64,000 nucleotides of DNA from Blastobasis lacticolella (lineage: Eukaryota; Arthropoda; Insecta; Lepidoptera; Blastobasidae), in contig LR990044.1 of assembly GCA_905147135.1 (NCBI GenBank), forward strand, positions 16,496,122 through 16,560,121. Reading direction: 5' to 3'. The position numbers and the translations under genes were made by a program. Positions 1 to 12,149 of this stretch are shown here, piece after piece; positions within the stretch are counted from its first letter, which is position 1, and every line of letters begins with the position of its first letter. Under the pieces are notes generated by a model. That model saw nothing but the letters and a program-made list of their open reading frames with translations, had not been told where the DNA came from and did not search any database.

Positions 1-79
1 TGGGAGCCGATGTATGAAAGTGAGACGAACCCGAAAATATGGAAGGCTTGGCGGGAAGCCTATGCTCATATGTAACACT

Positions 80-165
80 GAAAGGAGCCCACTGAAAACC
101 AGCGTCGTGGCGACTGTCGTGGCATATGCTGAGTGTGGCCCCATTGCACTCCCCACAGGACACAG
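80..165 (-). repeat. Fragment of a repeat also present near 33540
   Basis: CACTGAAAACCAGCG and GCTGAGTGTGGCCCCATTGC recur in inverse orientation at about 33530-33610 (GCAATGGGCCGCACTCAGCA there). Nothing further is supportable between 1 and 900. Confidence 0.5.
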
Positions 166-904
166 TAACGAGATTAGAGTATCTTTTTCCCGACGATTTA
201 TGTCTCTGTTTTACCTTTTTATATTTTTGAATGTTGTGCCGTGTGTCTGACTGGAAAAAACGTGTTTTTCTTTACTTTGCTTATACCCATGCACAACTTG
301 CTTTACATAGGATAATCACTCTACTTTTTTTCTACTTGTTTGCAACAAAGACAGCCGGGAAGTACGTAAACAAGATAAAATATTCCTTTTCTCAATAATG
401 GTGCTGGTTCACCGTAGCTTCTGTAGAGCCAATCCAACTGTTACTTAAATAAACATAAGACATTAATAAGCAATGGGAATACAATAACAGAGTTGGCAGC
501 GATGATAAATAAACATCACATCCCGTTTTATCCCGTTCACAAAGGGAAGGCACTACTGATGTTTTCTTTGACAACCGGCCCAAGAATTGTGTAATTTCTT
601 GCCAGCTTTGAAAACAAGCTATTGGAGAGGCTCTCCTGGACCTCCGAGTGACCAAGAGTTGTCTCTCACGAGTTCACAGTAATTTGCGGTTTCAGAGTAA
701 TTTATACGGCTTGTGTAATTGGGTGATTGCTCATAATGGTAGTTGGATGCCTAGGAACAATCGCTGGTGGTACAATAATATCATAATGATGTTTAAAATA
801 ATATTAATGCGTCTTTTACTTATATATCCAGAAATATTGGGAGATATTTAGACTACACGCACGTATTATTGTGCACGTCGTATCTGCGTTTCTTTAGTCT
901 AGCA

Positions 905-1035
905 TCTCTCTTCTGTAGGCCTGCTGGAAGAAATTTCTTTATAGAAATAAGCAGCGCCTGTTGTGTCTTTTATACTGTAACATTTCTCTGTATATCATTA
1001 TTGTGTACAATAAACAGTTGAATAAATAAATACAT
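905..1035 (+). mobile_element. 3' end of a non-LTR element
   Basis: CTGCTGGAAGAAATTTCTTT, GAAATAAGCAGCGCC and a terminal GTACAATAAACAGTTGAATA run resemble a 3' untranslated end that I recognise as very common in lepidopteran genomes. The family name cannot be fixed without a library search. Confidence 0.5.
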
Positions 1036-1067
1036 CATAAAATTATTAATTTTATTTTTAGTGAATA

Positions 1068-1850
1068 ACTAGAGGACCCGGCGCGACTTAATTCGCGTAG
1101 CGTCCTACCCCCACATATACCTAATTTACCCTAACCTAAAATTATTTTCTTGCTTATAAACTTCCTCTTGGATCACTCTATCTATAGTTGAAAACGATAT
1201 TAAAATCTGTTGCGTAGTTTAAAAGTTCTACCTAAGCGTACATAGATACATACATTAATACATAGGACAAACGGCATGAAGCGACTTTGTTTAATACTAT
1301 GTTTAATATAGATAACGAGCCGGAGAGGTATTTTCCACGGTGGAAATTCCATCTACAGGTAGATCTGGAGAGAATAATATTATTATTTTCAATTTGATGG
1401 ATTCAATCAAATCGGAAACTTTTTCGTCTCGAAATACTTTGTAGGTTATCGTCAAGTTATCAAGAAAATGTTAGAGATAAAAATAATGTTTTGCGAAGTT
1501 TTTGAACCTCGATATGAAATTCTGCGGGAAGTGCTTTTAATAATGGAAGGCGATTTTATGGCAACGAATATATCCGGGACCTCCATTTTTTTTCGATAAT
1601 ACCTACCTCAGAGTAAATAATTTACTACGCACAAGTAATACTGAAGTTTGTGTACTGTGTATAAAACAAAGTCGCTTAACGCCGTCTGTGCGCCTAGATC
1701 TTTTAAACTGCAACAGATTTAAATGTAGTTTTCAACAATAGTAAGAGTGCTTCAAGAGGAAGGTTTATAACCAAGAAAAAAGGGTAGGTAGTGGTAAAGT
1801 TGGTGCAGGGTAGGTGTAGGGTAAGTCGCGCCGGGTACACTAGTTAGTAA
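1068..1850. repeat. Inverted pair of family D repeats (about 780 bp)
   Basis: Family D has the signature GACCCGGCGCGACTT ... AATCACTCTATCTAT ... TTAAAATCCGTTGCGTAGTT ... GAAGCGACTTTGTTT. One copy runs forward at 1070-1312 and another runs in reverse at 1655-1848. The outer ends read ACTAGAGGACCCGGCGCGAC and its near-reverse complement, so the whole could be one foldback element or two insertions. Confidence 0.6.
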
Positions 1851-1900
1851 TGATATACAAGTGCTACAAGGAACTAACGCAACCATCTTCAAATTATCGC

Positions 1901-1951
1901 CAACTCCAGCTGTCTGTCAAAAGCGTCACTTTTGACAGACAGCTTGAGTTG
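1901..1951. repeat. Short hairpin
   Basis: CAACTCCAGCTGTCTGTCAA and the matching TTGACAGACAGCTTGAGTTG are inverted around an 8-10 base loop, with one mismatch. Confidence 0.75.
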
Positions 1952-2584
1952 ATGTTTGACACCTACGCCCTGGATGAGGGTGCCAATTGATATGAATATT
2001 GTATTCCACCAAGATTATTTTCCTCGCAATTGAGAAAAAAGAATTCTCTCTTCATCGTCGCATTATTCATAGCTAAAGGTTATAAGTATTTGTGCCAGTA
2101 GATACCTATTAGAAGGCTTTTGCGGCAGATCTGACAAACTGTTCCAGATCCCCACATCGTCAGCTAATTATGTTAAAATTATGCCTATAACCTCTTTCAT
2201 AAAGTCAGATAAGCAGCAATTCTACTTCAAAAGTAAATGCAACTACTGTTTTATATTTAATTTTTAGACGTTTATGGCTTAAATCGTGCCTACCCATGCC
2301 TCAGAGTATTTCATTCTGATCATAGTGACACAACACCAACCTTTAACACACGGATCAGAATTTTTTTTTCTATTACAAATCGACAAGGTTTTACACATAA
2401 ACTATGAAACATGGGTAGGTATTGTTTAACTCTGAAAATAATATAGATCGACATATTTTAAATCTGAAATTACTCTCGACAAAGCCTCTCTACACCATCA
2501 CTTAACTAGGAAACGATATGATTCCGACGGCATCCCACTTCGACAACCACGCTTGACCGGCACCACAGAAACACCTAAAACAAT

Positions 2585-2810
2585 TTACTTTAACGACAGC
2601 CAATGACACACTTCCATACAGCCACGCTCGAATCTGCACGGGACTTCCATAATCAAATTACGCAATTCAGAATTAGCATTGAAAGGACTGCAGTTGCGTG
2701 CAGAAGTGGGGACAGTTGCAGTGGGACAGTGCGCGCGCGCGGTGGTGGGCGAGTTACTCGACCGACTTGTGCTTGTGGTGTGAAGTGTGCGCCGAATAGA
2801 ACGGTAGGTC
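2585..2810 (+). promoter_or_regulatory. GC-rich island, possible promoter or 5' UTR exon
   Basis: An island rich in G and C (GGGACAGTGCGCGCGCGCGG) stands out from AT-rich surroundings and ends in AACG|GTAGGTCATG, a plausible splice donor on the plus strand near 2801. There is no coding sequence I recognise. It could be a first exon of a gene whose coding part lies far downstream. No supportable feature was found from 2820 to 4140. Confidence 0.2.
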
Positions 2811-4140
2811 ATGTGTTTGTTTTGCTTGTTATTTTATTTTGCACGCTTTTTAAAGGTTGAAAGAGGTTTATATGAATGACTCCTGTATTCAGAAACGTTA
2901 CTATGAGGTCTCATAGGGCGCGCGAACATAAAAGGGTTCCAACTGACAATATTTGAGTGGCGATAGGCACTATGCGTCCGCCAAAATGAACGCATGGCTT
3001 AGGTGCCAAGCAAAATTCACCAAAAAAGCGGCTAACTAAAATTGTAAGGGGTGTCTTTATACTTTGTTTGGTAATGCAACTTTGTTGTTTATAATAGGCG
3101 GACCCCGAACCTTCGCGCACTGGGACAACCGGGACTGACACCAATCTGATGATGACGATTGTTTGTACGGGTGTAAAAACAACTTGCTATTAAAATTTCC
3201 GCTCTTAACAGGCATTAGACTTCAAGTGTAGCGAATTCAAAACAATTACTGCCCCATATTCTGGACTTTGGAGCTAATAGACGGTCTGGCTTTCAGACAT
3301 TAGACAATTTTTACTACATTATAAGAGCAATTAGTGACGATAATTTGTCATAATAAATTGCGCCATTTAGCAAATTTGCAATATTAGTTTAATCGTTTCC
3401 CGCTAATATAAATATATGACAAGTAAAAATATTTCAAGTAAAATCCCAGCGAGTGTTTTGGTGGGTAAGTATGCGGTAAACGTGACGCAACTTGTAGATT
3501 AAATTAACCGGATTTTTAACGACTTCCGAGTTCGCATAAGTAATTTGAATTCCTAGTTTATGGTATGAAGAAAATCAACCTAGGTCCTAAAATAAAATAA
3601 GCAATCTTACCTAGGCACGTTCTTCCCACTGGTGGCGTGTTCCTACGAAGATCTTTCGAATGTTTAAAGAATTTTATTCTCTCTACTTTTAAAATGGTTA
3701 ACAAGTGTTCGTTCCACCTAATGGTAAGTGATACCCCTGGTATAGCAAACGTTCATAGTTCCTACGGTATGGTAACTGTTTAGTATCAGGCGAGCCATAC
3801 GCCCACCTTGGTGATATAAAAACAACCCTCATAATATTTATTTCGCTTCTGAATAAGGAATTTTGTAAGACAACATTGGAATCCGTAATAAAATTATAGC
3901 AGGACTTCTTTGATACCCAAGGCGTGCTTCTATAATGTACAACAAATTGGCAAAACTCTTGCACAACGCGTGTTAGATTTCAGATTCTATTAACGAGGTA
4001 AGCTGGGGAAGCGTCAGCTTTTAGACACCTATATTGAAGACATGTTCGAATGAGGCCTCGTGCGTGCCTCGGTTCATTCCTGGCTATCCATCACACATTT
4101 CTGGAGACTACAATTTGCATGGATTTTCTGTTTATCTGTT

Positions 4141-4372
4141 TCTAGTGGACCCGGCGTGACTTCGTTCGCGTACTTTACTTGAACCCTACCTACCCTTGTT
4201 TTCTTGCTTATAAACATCTTCTCGAATTCCGTTTTTAAATGTGCTGCGTAGTTTAAAATATAAGCTAAGCTTATATAGAGACATGTGTAGATACGTACAT
4301 TGATACATTAGGTACATACATAGATACATAGGTACAGATGGGGGGAAGCGACTTTGTTTTATACTATATAGA
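4141..4372 (+). repeat. Family D repeat copy
   Basis: It runs from GGACCCGGCGTGACTTCGTT to GGAAGCGACTTTGTTTTATA. Another family D-like start, CTGGCCCGCTGCGACTTCGT, follows at once at 4377. Confidence 0.7.
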
Positions 4373-4376
4373 CTAG

Positions 4377-5000
4377 CTGGCCCGCTGCGACTTCGTTCGC
4401 ATGTCCTAACCTATAAACCAGATGTAGCCAAACCAGTGAGCTCTACTAGTGGTCAAAAATATTTCACAAGTTTGTAAGTATTTTAATGGCGGATAAGATT
4501 AACGAGACACATCATCACACCCCGTAACAGTCCACTGCAGGACTTAGGGCCTCTCCCACGAAAGGGGAGGTTATTGCCATAATCTCCACGCTTGACAGGC
4601 GGGATGGAGATCGCAGTGTTTAAATATAACAATGGAAAATGCTGCTGCCCATTTTTCAGACTACGGAGACTCTTGATCTTTTGCCTCGAAAACATTGGTC
4701 GCCTTGTACGACACCCATGAGTGTAAGGGGTTGGTGCTATTCTACTCTGCCGGACATCACACGGCCTAATGAGACTCGTGTTCTGTATGCCCCAGGGATA
4801 CGTGAGAAATAGGTTGGTACGTAGGTAGGTTAGGTAGGGAAAGATGTCCCACGGTTTATAGTATAGACCTTCCTCTTGAATCACTCTATTCTTAAACACC
4901 GTGTTAAAACCCGTTTAATAGTTTTTGTATTTATCGCGAACCGACAGACAGACAGACAGACGCGGCGTGGGACTTTGCTTTATAATATGTAGGGAAGTAT
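4377..5000 (+). repeat. Family D-like repeat split by a family A insertion
   Basis: The left part is at 4377-4440. The right part at about 4850-5000 (CTTGAATCACTCTAT to GGACTTTGCTTTATAATATG) includes a GACA microsatellite at 4943-4961. Between them sits the reverse-oriented family A copy, so A inserted later than D. Confidence 0.55.
4496..4775 (-). repeat. Family A repeat copy (reverse)
   Basis: Family A runs from GGCCGTGTGGTGTCCGGCAG through CACTCGTGGGTGTCGTAC and CCTTTCGTGGGAGAGGCC to TGCAGTGGACTGTTATGGGC and a GAT microsatellite, about 260 bp in all. This copy begins on its minus strand near 4770 and ends at the ATCATC run by 4510. Stop-free frames over it are by-products of the repeat, not genes. 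Confidence 0.8.
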
Positions 5001-5154
5001 ATAGTCTGAGGTGTTGGAGAGTTGACATACTGGTGACGATGATAAATACTGCACATTGGCTAGTTCGGCTGCGTAGAGCGTCGTCTCTGTCGCACGCGTG
5101 TGAGCAAATACGAAGCCGAAATTAGCCGAGGGAGTGTTTCTTTCTCTCAACACA

Positions 5155-5420
5155 ATTTTTTTTTATACCACTAAGGTGGCAAACAAGCTTGCGGCCTGCC
5201 TGATGGTAAGCAGTCACCGCAGCCTAAGGACATTTGCAATTCCATAGGCATCACCCAGCCTTTTAACCCCTTTCTTGAAGAACTCCATGTTGTACTCTCC
5301 AGGGATAGCCTCTCCAGGCAGTTAATTCCATAACCTTAGTGTGCGTTGGAGAAAGTTCCTATGGAACCGCACAGTTCGCGACCAATTTGGCTCCAAGGTG
5401 TGAGGATGAACTAAGATGAA
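5155..5420 (-). mobile_element. 3' end of a LINE-like element
   Basis: Read on the minus strand the segment ends CTTACCATCAGGCAGGCCGC, then a pyrimidine-rich stretch and TATAAAAAAA, the layout of CR1/Jockey-like 3' ends also seen at 51120 and 56240. Confidence 0.6.
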
Positions 5421-5847
5421 AGAGATATCATAGCACAGCAGTAGGTTTAGCAACTTACCACGAGTATGAAAGTCAGAAGATGCCAGTGTTTAAAAAAATG
5501 CCACTGTACCAGCACTATCACTCGACATTGAAGTCGTCGAAGCACCATTGAGCCACAGAAGTTGCAAAGTATCCATATTGAAACCGCACGTCAAGGTCAA
5601 ACTTTGTTGACTCAATTTAACACATCTAACATTCCACCAAGTATAATAACTTTCGTTTTCTAATATTTATGTATACTTATTCATATTTATATTCATTTAT
5701 TCAGTGTTAGTTCTACATCGTCCAAAATATATTCCAAATATTTTTAGAGTTTTCATCAAGATTTCCTAAAATATGTACATAAAATTAATTATAAATAATT
5801 CACAATTTTGTGTACTTATGCCCAATGTTAAATTAGTAAGTAGGTAT

Positions 5848-6043
5848 TAGGAGACCCGGCGCGACTTTGTTTGCGAACACCTACTTTACGTCTACGTGCT
5901 CTTTTTTTCTTGATTGTAAACCTTACTCTTGAATCACTCTATCTATTGTTGAAAACCGCATTAAAATCCGTTGTGTACTTTAAAAGATCTAAGCGTACTA
6001 GGGGCAAACGGCGGGAAGCGACTATTTTCTACTATGTATAGTT
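5848..6043 (+). repeat. Family D repeat copy
   Basis: It runs GAGACCCGGCGCGACTTTGT to GGGAAGCGACTATTTTCTAC. A family A copy follows 10-15 bases later. Confidence 0.7.
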
Positions 6044-6051
6044 TTCATCAT

Positions 6052-6322
6052 GCATTGGCCGTGTGGTGTCCGGCAGAGTAGATTAGCACCAACCCCTTAC
6101 ACTCGTGGGTGTCGTACAAGGCGACTAATGTTTTCGAGGCAAAAGATCAAGAGTCTCCGTAGTCTGGAAAATGGGCAGCAGCATTTTCCATTGTATTATT
6201 TAAACACTGCGATCTCCAACCCGCGTGCCAAGCGTGGAGATTATGGCAATAACCTCCCCTTTCGTGGGAGAGGCCCTAAGTCCTGCACTGGATTGTTACG
6301 GGCTGTGATGATGATGATGATA
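6052..6322 (+). repeat. Family A repeat copy (full length)
   Basis: This is one of the best-preserved copies, ending GGGCTGTGATGATGATGATG. It contains a 95-codon open frame that is also present in other copies in broken form, so I regard it as chance. Confidence 0.85.
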
Positions 6323-6954
6323 GATTGCATGTCATAATAAATGTCGAAGATATAAACGTTTACCTATTTATAATTGACAAATTAAACAACGAAAAAGGCG
6401 TACAAATATGTACCATAAAATCGTAAATGCTTTGCTTGTTGACAAACTTGTACAAGCACCAAAGTATTCGAAGAGTTGCATAACAGCGAACGTAAAAGTC
6501 AAGAGGTTACAGTGAAGCAATGCGCATGCGCGTGCGCACATCGATGCGACCTCCGGCTCTGCGCAAGAGTTCCAAAACGACCTCAATGACTAGACTACGG
6601 GATACAAAAATCCTCTCATAAATTGCTAATAGGTATATTAAAAATTTATGTTAAAATTAAATGAAGTGAAATGACATTTACTGCGTAGCAAAGACACCAC
6701 AGCGCAAAAACCACATATAAAATAAAAACACAAATAAAACAATGAATAGGTATACAACAAAATTGTTTTTGCTGTAAAGGTATATTTAAAAAATTACGAT
6801 GAAATTAAATGAAATGAAATGACGTTTACAGCGTAACAAAGGCAGCAGATTACCATAAAAAAAATTTGTAGGAGCGGTAATGATTGCTCTTACGTTTTTC
6901 TGTTTTTTTGCCATTGTTGCCTTACACGGTATTTTCACAGTAAAATTAAAGGCA

Positions 6955-7294
6955 TCATCATCATCAACTCAACGGCCAATCCCGGGTTCTGCCAGGGTGC
7001 GCTATCTTGCTGTTTTTTCTCCACTTTTCCCGATATTCGGCATCCTCTCGTCGTAAGCCGTTGACTCTCACATCCGACTCGACGATGTCAATAAATCGCT
7101 TCGTGGGTCTCCCGCGAGTCCTCCCTCGTCTCCGAGGGAAACAAGATGTCCCAATACCAGTTTTTTTGGCACGTATTTCCCACATATCCCCAGGGTTTAC
7201 GCAGCATGTGACTTAACCAGCGCAGGCGAGCCTCTTTGATCTCACCCGCGATATATCTCACGCCAAGGCTACCGCGAATGTACTCGTTGCGCAC
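6955..7294 (-). pseudogene. RTE-like reverse transcriptase C-terminus, frameshifted
   Basis: Two overlapping minus-strand frames together give the typical RTE ORF C-terminus: GEIKEARLRWLSHMLRKPWG in one frame, then RGRPTKRFIDIVESDVRVNG and AEYREKWRK in another. The switch lies near 7190. An ATGATGATG tail follows at about 6955. This is a 5'-truncated, dead LINE copy. Confidence 0.8.
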
Positions 7295-7497
7295 GTCAAG
7301 ATGTCAAGTTAAATGAAAAACATAATAATATTAATATATTAGTCGTGCTCAGGCACGATATGTGCCATATTTAAATAGTTAATTGTATACACTTTACATA
7401 AAAATTAAACCAAAATAATATTAAGATGCTAGATTAAAAATATAATTCAGAAAAAGCTAATCACGACATCCTTATCTAGGTAAATATCGCCTTATAT

Positions 7498-7662
7498 ATT
7501 TAACTAGCGACCCTTAACAAATTATACACCTAAAACTTCCTCATGAATATCTCTATATATTGGTGTAAACCGCATGAAAATCCATTCAGTACTTTTTTAG
7601 TTTATCTCGAACAGACGAGACAGACAGACACGGCGTGGGACTTGGTTTTATAATATGATGTA
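7498..7662 (+). repeat. Family D-like repeat copy, diverged
   Basis: CCTCATGAATATCTCTATAT, CGCATGAAAATCCATTCAGT and GGCGTGGGACTTGGTTTTAT mark the right half; the left end is decayed. Confidence 0.5.
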
Positions 7663-7756
7663 GTGATGATGCTTATGTATCTGGTCCCCTGATTCAATCA
7701 GTGCAATAGCTGCATAAATAGACATAGAGAGTTTGTGCTCCGTGTAGTAAGAAGCT

Positions 7757-8032
7757 CTATTCGTTTTGATTCATAACATGAAGTGGCAGCGAATGTTTAT
7801 AACGGTCACGTGTTTTAACAGAATTTACTGACGTTTCTGTCTTAGCCGCTCCCGCAAGATTTAAGTAAAACCAGCCACTGCGTCGCCATTTAATTAAAAA
7901 AAACATAAGACCTAAAGCAAAGGCAGTGGTTGCTGCGCATTGCAGCTGAATTAAGTCTATCGATCGCCGAAACGCAATACCTACTGACTTCTGTAAAGCG
8001 GTTTGCAAACTATTTAAAATGCATTGCAGCAC
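7757..8032 (-). other. Open frame of unknown significance (91 codons)
   Basis: It reads FRRSIDLIQLQCAATTAFAL, then a hydrophobic GLMFFLIKW stretch. There is no signal peptide, poly(A) signal or splice support. I do not recognise it; it may be a decayed repeat-borne frame. Confidence 0.15.
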
Positions 8033-8724
8033 GTCGGACTAAAGTTTAGTGTAAATTATTGGGACATTTCAGTTGTTAGGTGTTTGTGTTGCTCTGCTTT
8101 CCCGCGACTTTGCCCGCGTTTATCTCGGCGTCGATCTGCCAAATTCTAGATCAAGGTCAAGGCGAACCCCAGGCCTTCGTGTGCGAGAGCACAACCTGGA
8201 CATTAACGCCAAGATGTTATTTTATATGAAAAAATATTTTTACCGTATTTCTTTCTTAATCTTAGAGAAGCCTTTTCCTAGCCGAGGTACAACGTAATGT
8301 CCCTAGCCTAGGCAAATGCCTCCCCCAAACTTCGCAATTCACAGGTACATAGACACTTGTAAACATTTATTACCACTTTCTTAAGAGAAAGAAGTCCATC
8401 CGGATAAGACCTAGAAAGCTAAAGACCTAGAGAGATACCTATATGGTCATACCAGTTCCTAGGTGTGTTAATGAATTCAACTTGGACAAGGTCTTATAAG
8501 AACTAAGCAAGGTAAGGCAGTGCAAGGACTTATGTCTTTTTATGTGCAAACAATTTTGTTGCTTATTTAATTGAAATAATGAATAAGTAGATTTGTTACG
8601 TTTATTAAAAGTACTCCACAGATATCAAACACCGATAGAATGCACGACTTCCGGAGATAATAAAACATTGAATATTACTTACCACCGACTAACCTATCCT
8701 CTTACTGTAAGGCCAAACTTCGTG

Positions 8725-8915
8725 TCCTCACGAGGACACCTGCACATTCAGGCGCCTGAATGTGTAACCATGATCCACTCTAGTCAGGTTCCCCTGGATC
8801 ACAGAGGTCACATGGCAGTCGCTCTACTGTAATTCCCTGATCTGCCAAACCTGGATAGTGGTGAAGGCGGATCCCGGATCCTCGTGTGCTAGGACATTAA
8901 CGTTCAGATGAATTT
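8725..8915 (+). repeat. SINE family B, body fragment
   Basis: Family B is the tRNA-headed SINE described in full at 36466. This copy keeps CACATTCAGGCGCCTGAATG, CAGTCGCTCTACTGTAATT and GATCCTCGTGTGCTAGGACA but lacks the tRNA head. Confidence 0.75.
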
Positions 8916-9169
8916 TTGTAAGGGATGCTGAATAGGCACTGTGCGCTGGATAGAGGTTTGATTGATAATCATATCTAATTACCTATCTTTACTATTGCAA
9001 TAGGCCGAAATAGACCAAATGATTATTAATCAGTATGGGTGGTCAAGTGAAATATGAAGTAAGCTATGCCTAGCTGTTAGTTTAGTGCTTTAGTGCGCCG
9101 ACTTAGTAGAATATATTTTCACTTTATGACATGATATTTTACGACTTTCATAATAATATTAACAGATAC

Positions 9170-9340
9170 TTACTATAATAAACCCAGCCATGAGGCGTCC
9201 CATAGACTAGAATCGTTCGTGGACAGGTAATTGATGAATCGTTTGTCAAGCCCATAACAACCCACTGCTGGGCTTGCGCTGTGGAGGAGTGCATTGCCAC
9301 GGCCTCCAAGCTTGGGTTAGATATCGCAGTGTTTATTAAG
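9170..9340 (-). repeat. Family A fragment (reverse)
   Basis: CCCATAACAACCCACTGCTG and GATATCGCAGTGTTTATTAA are diverged from family A. Confidence 0.5.
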
Positions 9341-9371
9341 ACACCACACTCGCCGCGACTGTCCACTACTT

Positions 9372-9526
9372 AAGCAGGTTTTATCGCGATGTTTTCCCTC
9401 ACAGTAACAGCATTAGTTAAGTATTCAACTAATGTACATAACTTAGAAAAGAGGCACATGGTCGCAGTAGGATTAAACCCGGTACCTTGCGCTTACGAGT
9501 CGGATACCGTAACCACTCGACTCTTT
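9372..9526 (-). repeat. SINE family B, head fragment (reverse)
   Basis: CGATGTTTTCCCTCACAGTA, then GCGCTTACGAGTCGGATACC and GTAACCACTCG, are the reverse complement of the tRNA-like head. I see nothing else between 9540 and 10990 beyond the fragment listed next. Confidence 0.75.
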
Positions 9527-10127
9527 TCGCAATTATTAAAATATCAATTATTTTCAAAATGGCAACCATTATAATCAGCTGTACGCCATAATTAACATTA
9601 CGCTGTCACACAAATTCATCGTAAGCTTAACTAAATTCACGTAATCGCACATTAATGTAGCCCATTATTAATTTATTCGCAAATGCTCGTAACGTAATAA
9701 AAACATAATGACAGTACGTTCTGAGTCTGCTGTGGACTAATGTGGTAATAACCTCAACTTGTACCACTAGTACCTAATGATATTATCATAACTAGAGAAC
9801 ATTAGGCGCTTCGGAGACCATTGCTTCTGTTGTAGTGTATTATAGAGACTGGATGTTAGCGGTGTAGGCAATGTATGATGGATTATAGTAGGAGTGATGA
9901 GCATCGCTAAGGATGAACTCACACAATTCTCAGTTCTCACGCGAGATGACCGAGGTTACACCTTTCACTTGTTTCAATGGGAGTTATCACGTAGTATGAA
10001 GGTTGCGGTCTTAAGTTTAAAAGTTTGTTTGCGCTTTTTTGCAAAGTACACTTAAGAATTTTTTTTTTCTGATTGAAATTACTTCAGTAATTTTCTATAA
10101 AGCATGTTTTAAACCTTCTCGGTTATT

Positions 10128-10215
10128 ATCACACATTTTAAAAGTAGTCCCGTGGCTATGATGCATGCGACTGCGTCGAAATATCGCGCTACTATAATAA
10201 TAAACCCGAAACATA
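10128..10215 (+). repeat. Repeat fragment shared with 18862-19001
   Basis: GCATGCGACTGCGTCGAAAT and AATAATAAACCCG match the inner part of the inverted-repeat element at 18862. Confidence 0.5.
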
Positions 10216-11002
10216 CTTTAGCTATTATTGATAAAGATTTAAGTACACATTCATAGTTCCAGTAAAAACTTAAATTTCAAAGTCTATGTGAAGGTCGGAC
10301 AATATGTTTATTTTTAATTGGATGCTTTGGTTGAATAAATAACTTTTGATAAGTAACTTTCGTTAAGTATTTATCGAACACTTCAGAACTCGTATAATTC
10401 CAGATGGTATTTCTTGCTCAAGCGTGATCTAAAACCAATTAGTTTAGACGCTAAATAGCTATGAAATTATCCATTTTAGATTAAGCAATTTTATGTAAAA
10501 AGTTTTGTTAGCTACTTTAGATACGTAGCTTATCTTTTTACACTCGCGAAACTTGGCATATTTTTTAATTAAATACGAGTAGTTCAATCGCATAAAGATT
10601 CATATACCTAATAAGTTTCGCCAAAGATTCGTCTTGCAAAACATTATGCCCTGAATTGTGACCTTTTACGTCTATATTGCGTATTTAAAATACGGTCATT
10701 AGCGTGTATAGTCCTTTGCGTTTGTAGTACAATGCGTCGAAATGTTTCTGAAAGACTATCGTCTATTCAAAGTAAAATAATTGGTTTGTTTGATTTTTTA
10801 AGGGTCACAACATTAAAATCTCTTTCCATACTCGTGATCCTATCGACTGAACCCACAAACTCAACTCTTGACAAATAGCCCTGGAATATTTTTCAAATTA
10901 AAAAGCATTATTATAAGGACTTCTACAGTGTCCCTGTGAGACTAGTTGAAGGCTCGGGGCCCGATTAGCACACCGTGATTACTATGATTTAATTATTATT
11001 AT

Positions 11003-11291
11003 GGAAAAGATATTAAATTATTCTACTTTCCCATTAAAGAAAGACCCTTCGGCCGAGGCTCACCGGAAGAGAGGAAAGCATCGGCAGACAATCCTTGCGT
11101 TATTCAGCAAGACTAATTAAGGGAAAGTAGAATAATTTAATATCTTTTCCATCATCATCATGATGATGATGATGATGATGGAAAAGATATTAAATTATTC
11201 TACTTTCCCATTAAAGAAAGGCCCTTCGGCCGAGGCTCACCGGAAGAGAGAAAAGCATCGGCAGACAATCCTTGCGTTATTCAGCAAGACT
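11003..11291. repeat. 112-bp direct repeat with an inverted 30-bp arm between the copies
   Basis: The same 112 bases occur at 11003-11114 and 11180-11291 with two differences seen. The first 30 bases of each (GGAAAAGATATTAAATTATT onward) also occur inverted at 11121-11150. The inverted arm and the second copy are separated only by an ATC/GAT microsatellite that is itself partly palindromic. The inner unit contains CCCTTCGGCCGAGGCTCACC. Confidence 0.85.
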
Positions 11292-12149
11292 GCGCGGGAG
11301 AATGTCGCTAGTCGCTATCACTGGTCCATCACTAAACTATTATAATATAATCTATTAGTTTGTCTAATATTAACCTTTTATTTAGCCAAGAAATTAATAT
11401 TAATCTGCATTATTACTTTCATATTCATTATTTTCTTGTAACGCAAACGCGTATTTCTTAACAAGAGTCTGATTGCGCAATTTCATACGACAATTTACAG
11501 GTATTTAACCATTTTATACGACACTAACGGATTGCGTGTCCAACAAGCAATGGGTTGTATTGCGTGTCATTCTCTCTCGCCTCTTAAAGGCGTTAATAGT
11601 ACTAATAAAACGAACATCTTAACATCAAACGACTTTGAATTGAAACCCGCAATCGCATCGAATACACAGCAATTTGTTTGATTTAAATTTAGATTTAGAT
11701 TTATTTATTACTCTTACACAAGATAATACATTCAAAATACATTTAAATATATTTTGTGAACAGAGATCGTCAAATATAATGGAATTCTCAAAAGTCAAAT
11801 TATCAAAATAAATAAGAAAAGGAAAATAAAATATTTGAAAATGTACACAGCAATTTGTTTGTGATTAATTTACAAAAATTGCACTGCAAATTGGAGCCGG
11901 CAGTCGCTCTCATCGACACTTACAATTTTACAGTACGAAATTTTATCCATTAAATCAGTCCTCTGGTTAGCTTTCGATGTCTTTCGATGGTCTAAGTTGA
12001 TAAAATGTCCTTCGTAATATACACCGGGATTGTACGCAAAACGACACGGTTCGTTAGGTTTCAGTGAAGCTTTGTATTTGTAGGACTCTATACATGCAGT
12101 TATAGCATATGTATACCTAGAGCTCGTTTACTAAAATAATAATTGTAGC

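Noticed and set aside
4483..4899. 138-codon minus-strand open frame
   Set aside because: It covers a family A repeat and a family D-like end; equivalent frames in other copies are broken.
6050..6337. 95-codon plus-strand open frame
   Set aside because: It lies entirely within a family A repeat with no domain content.
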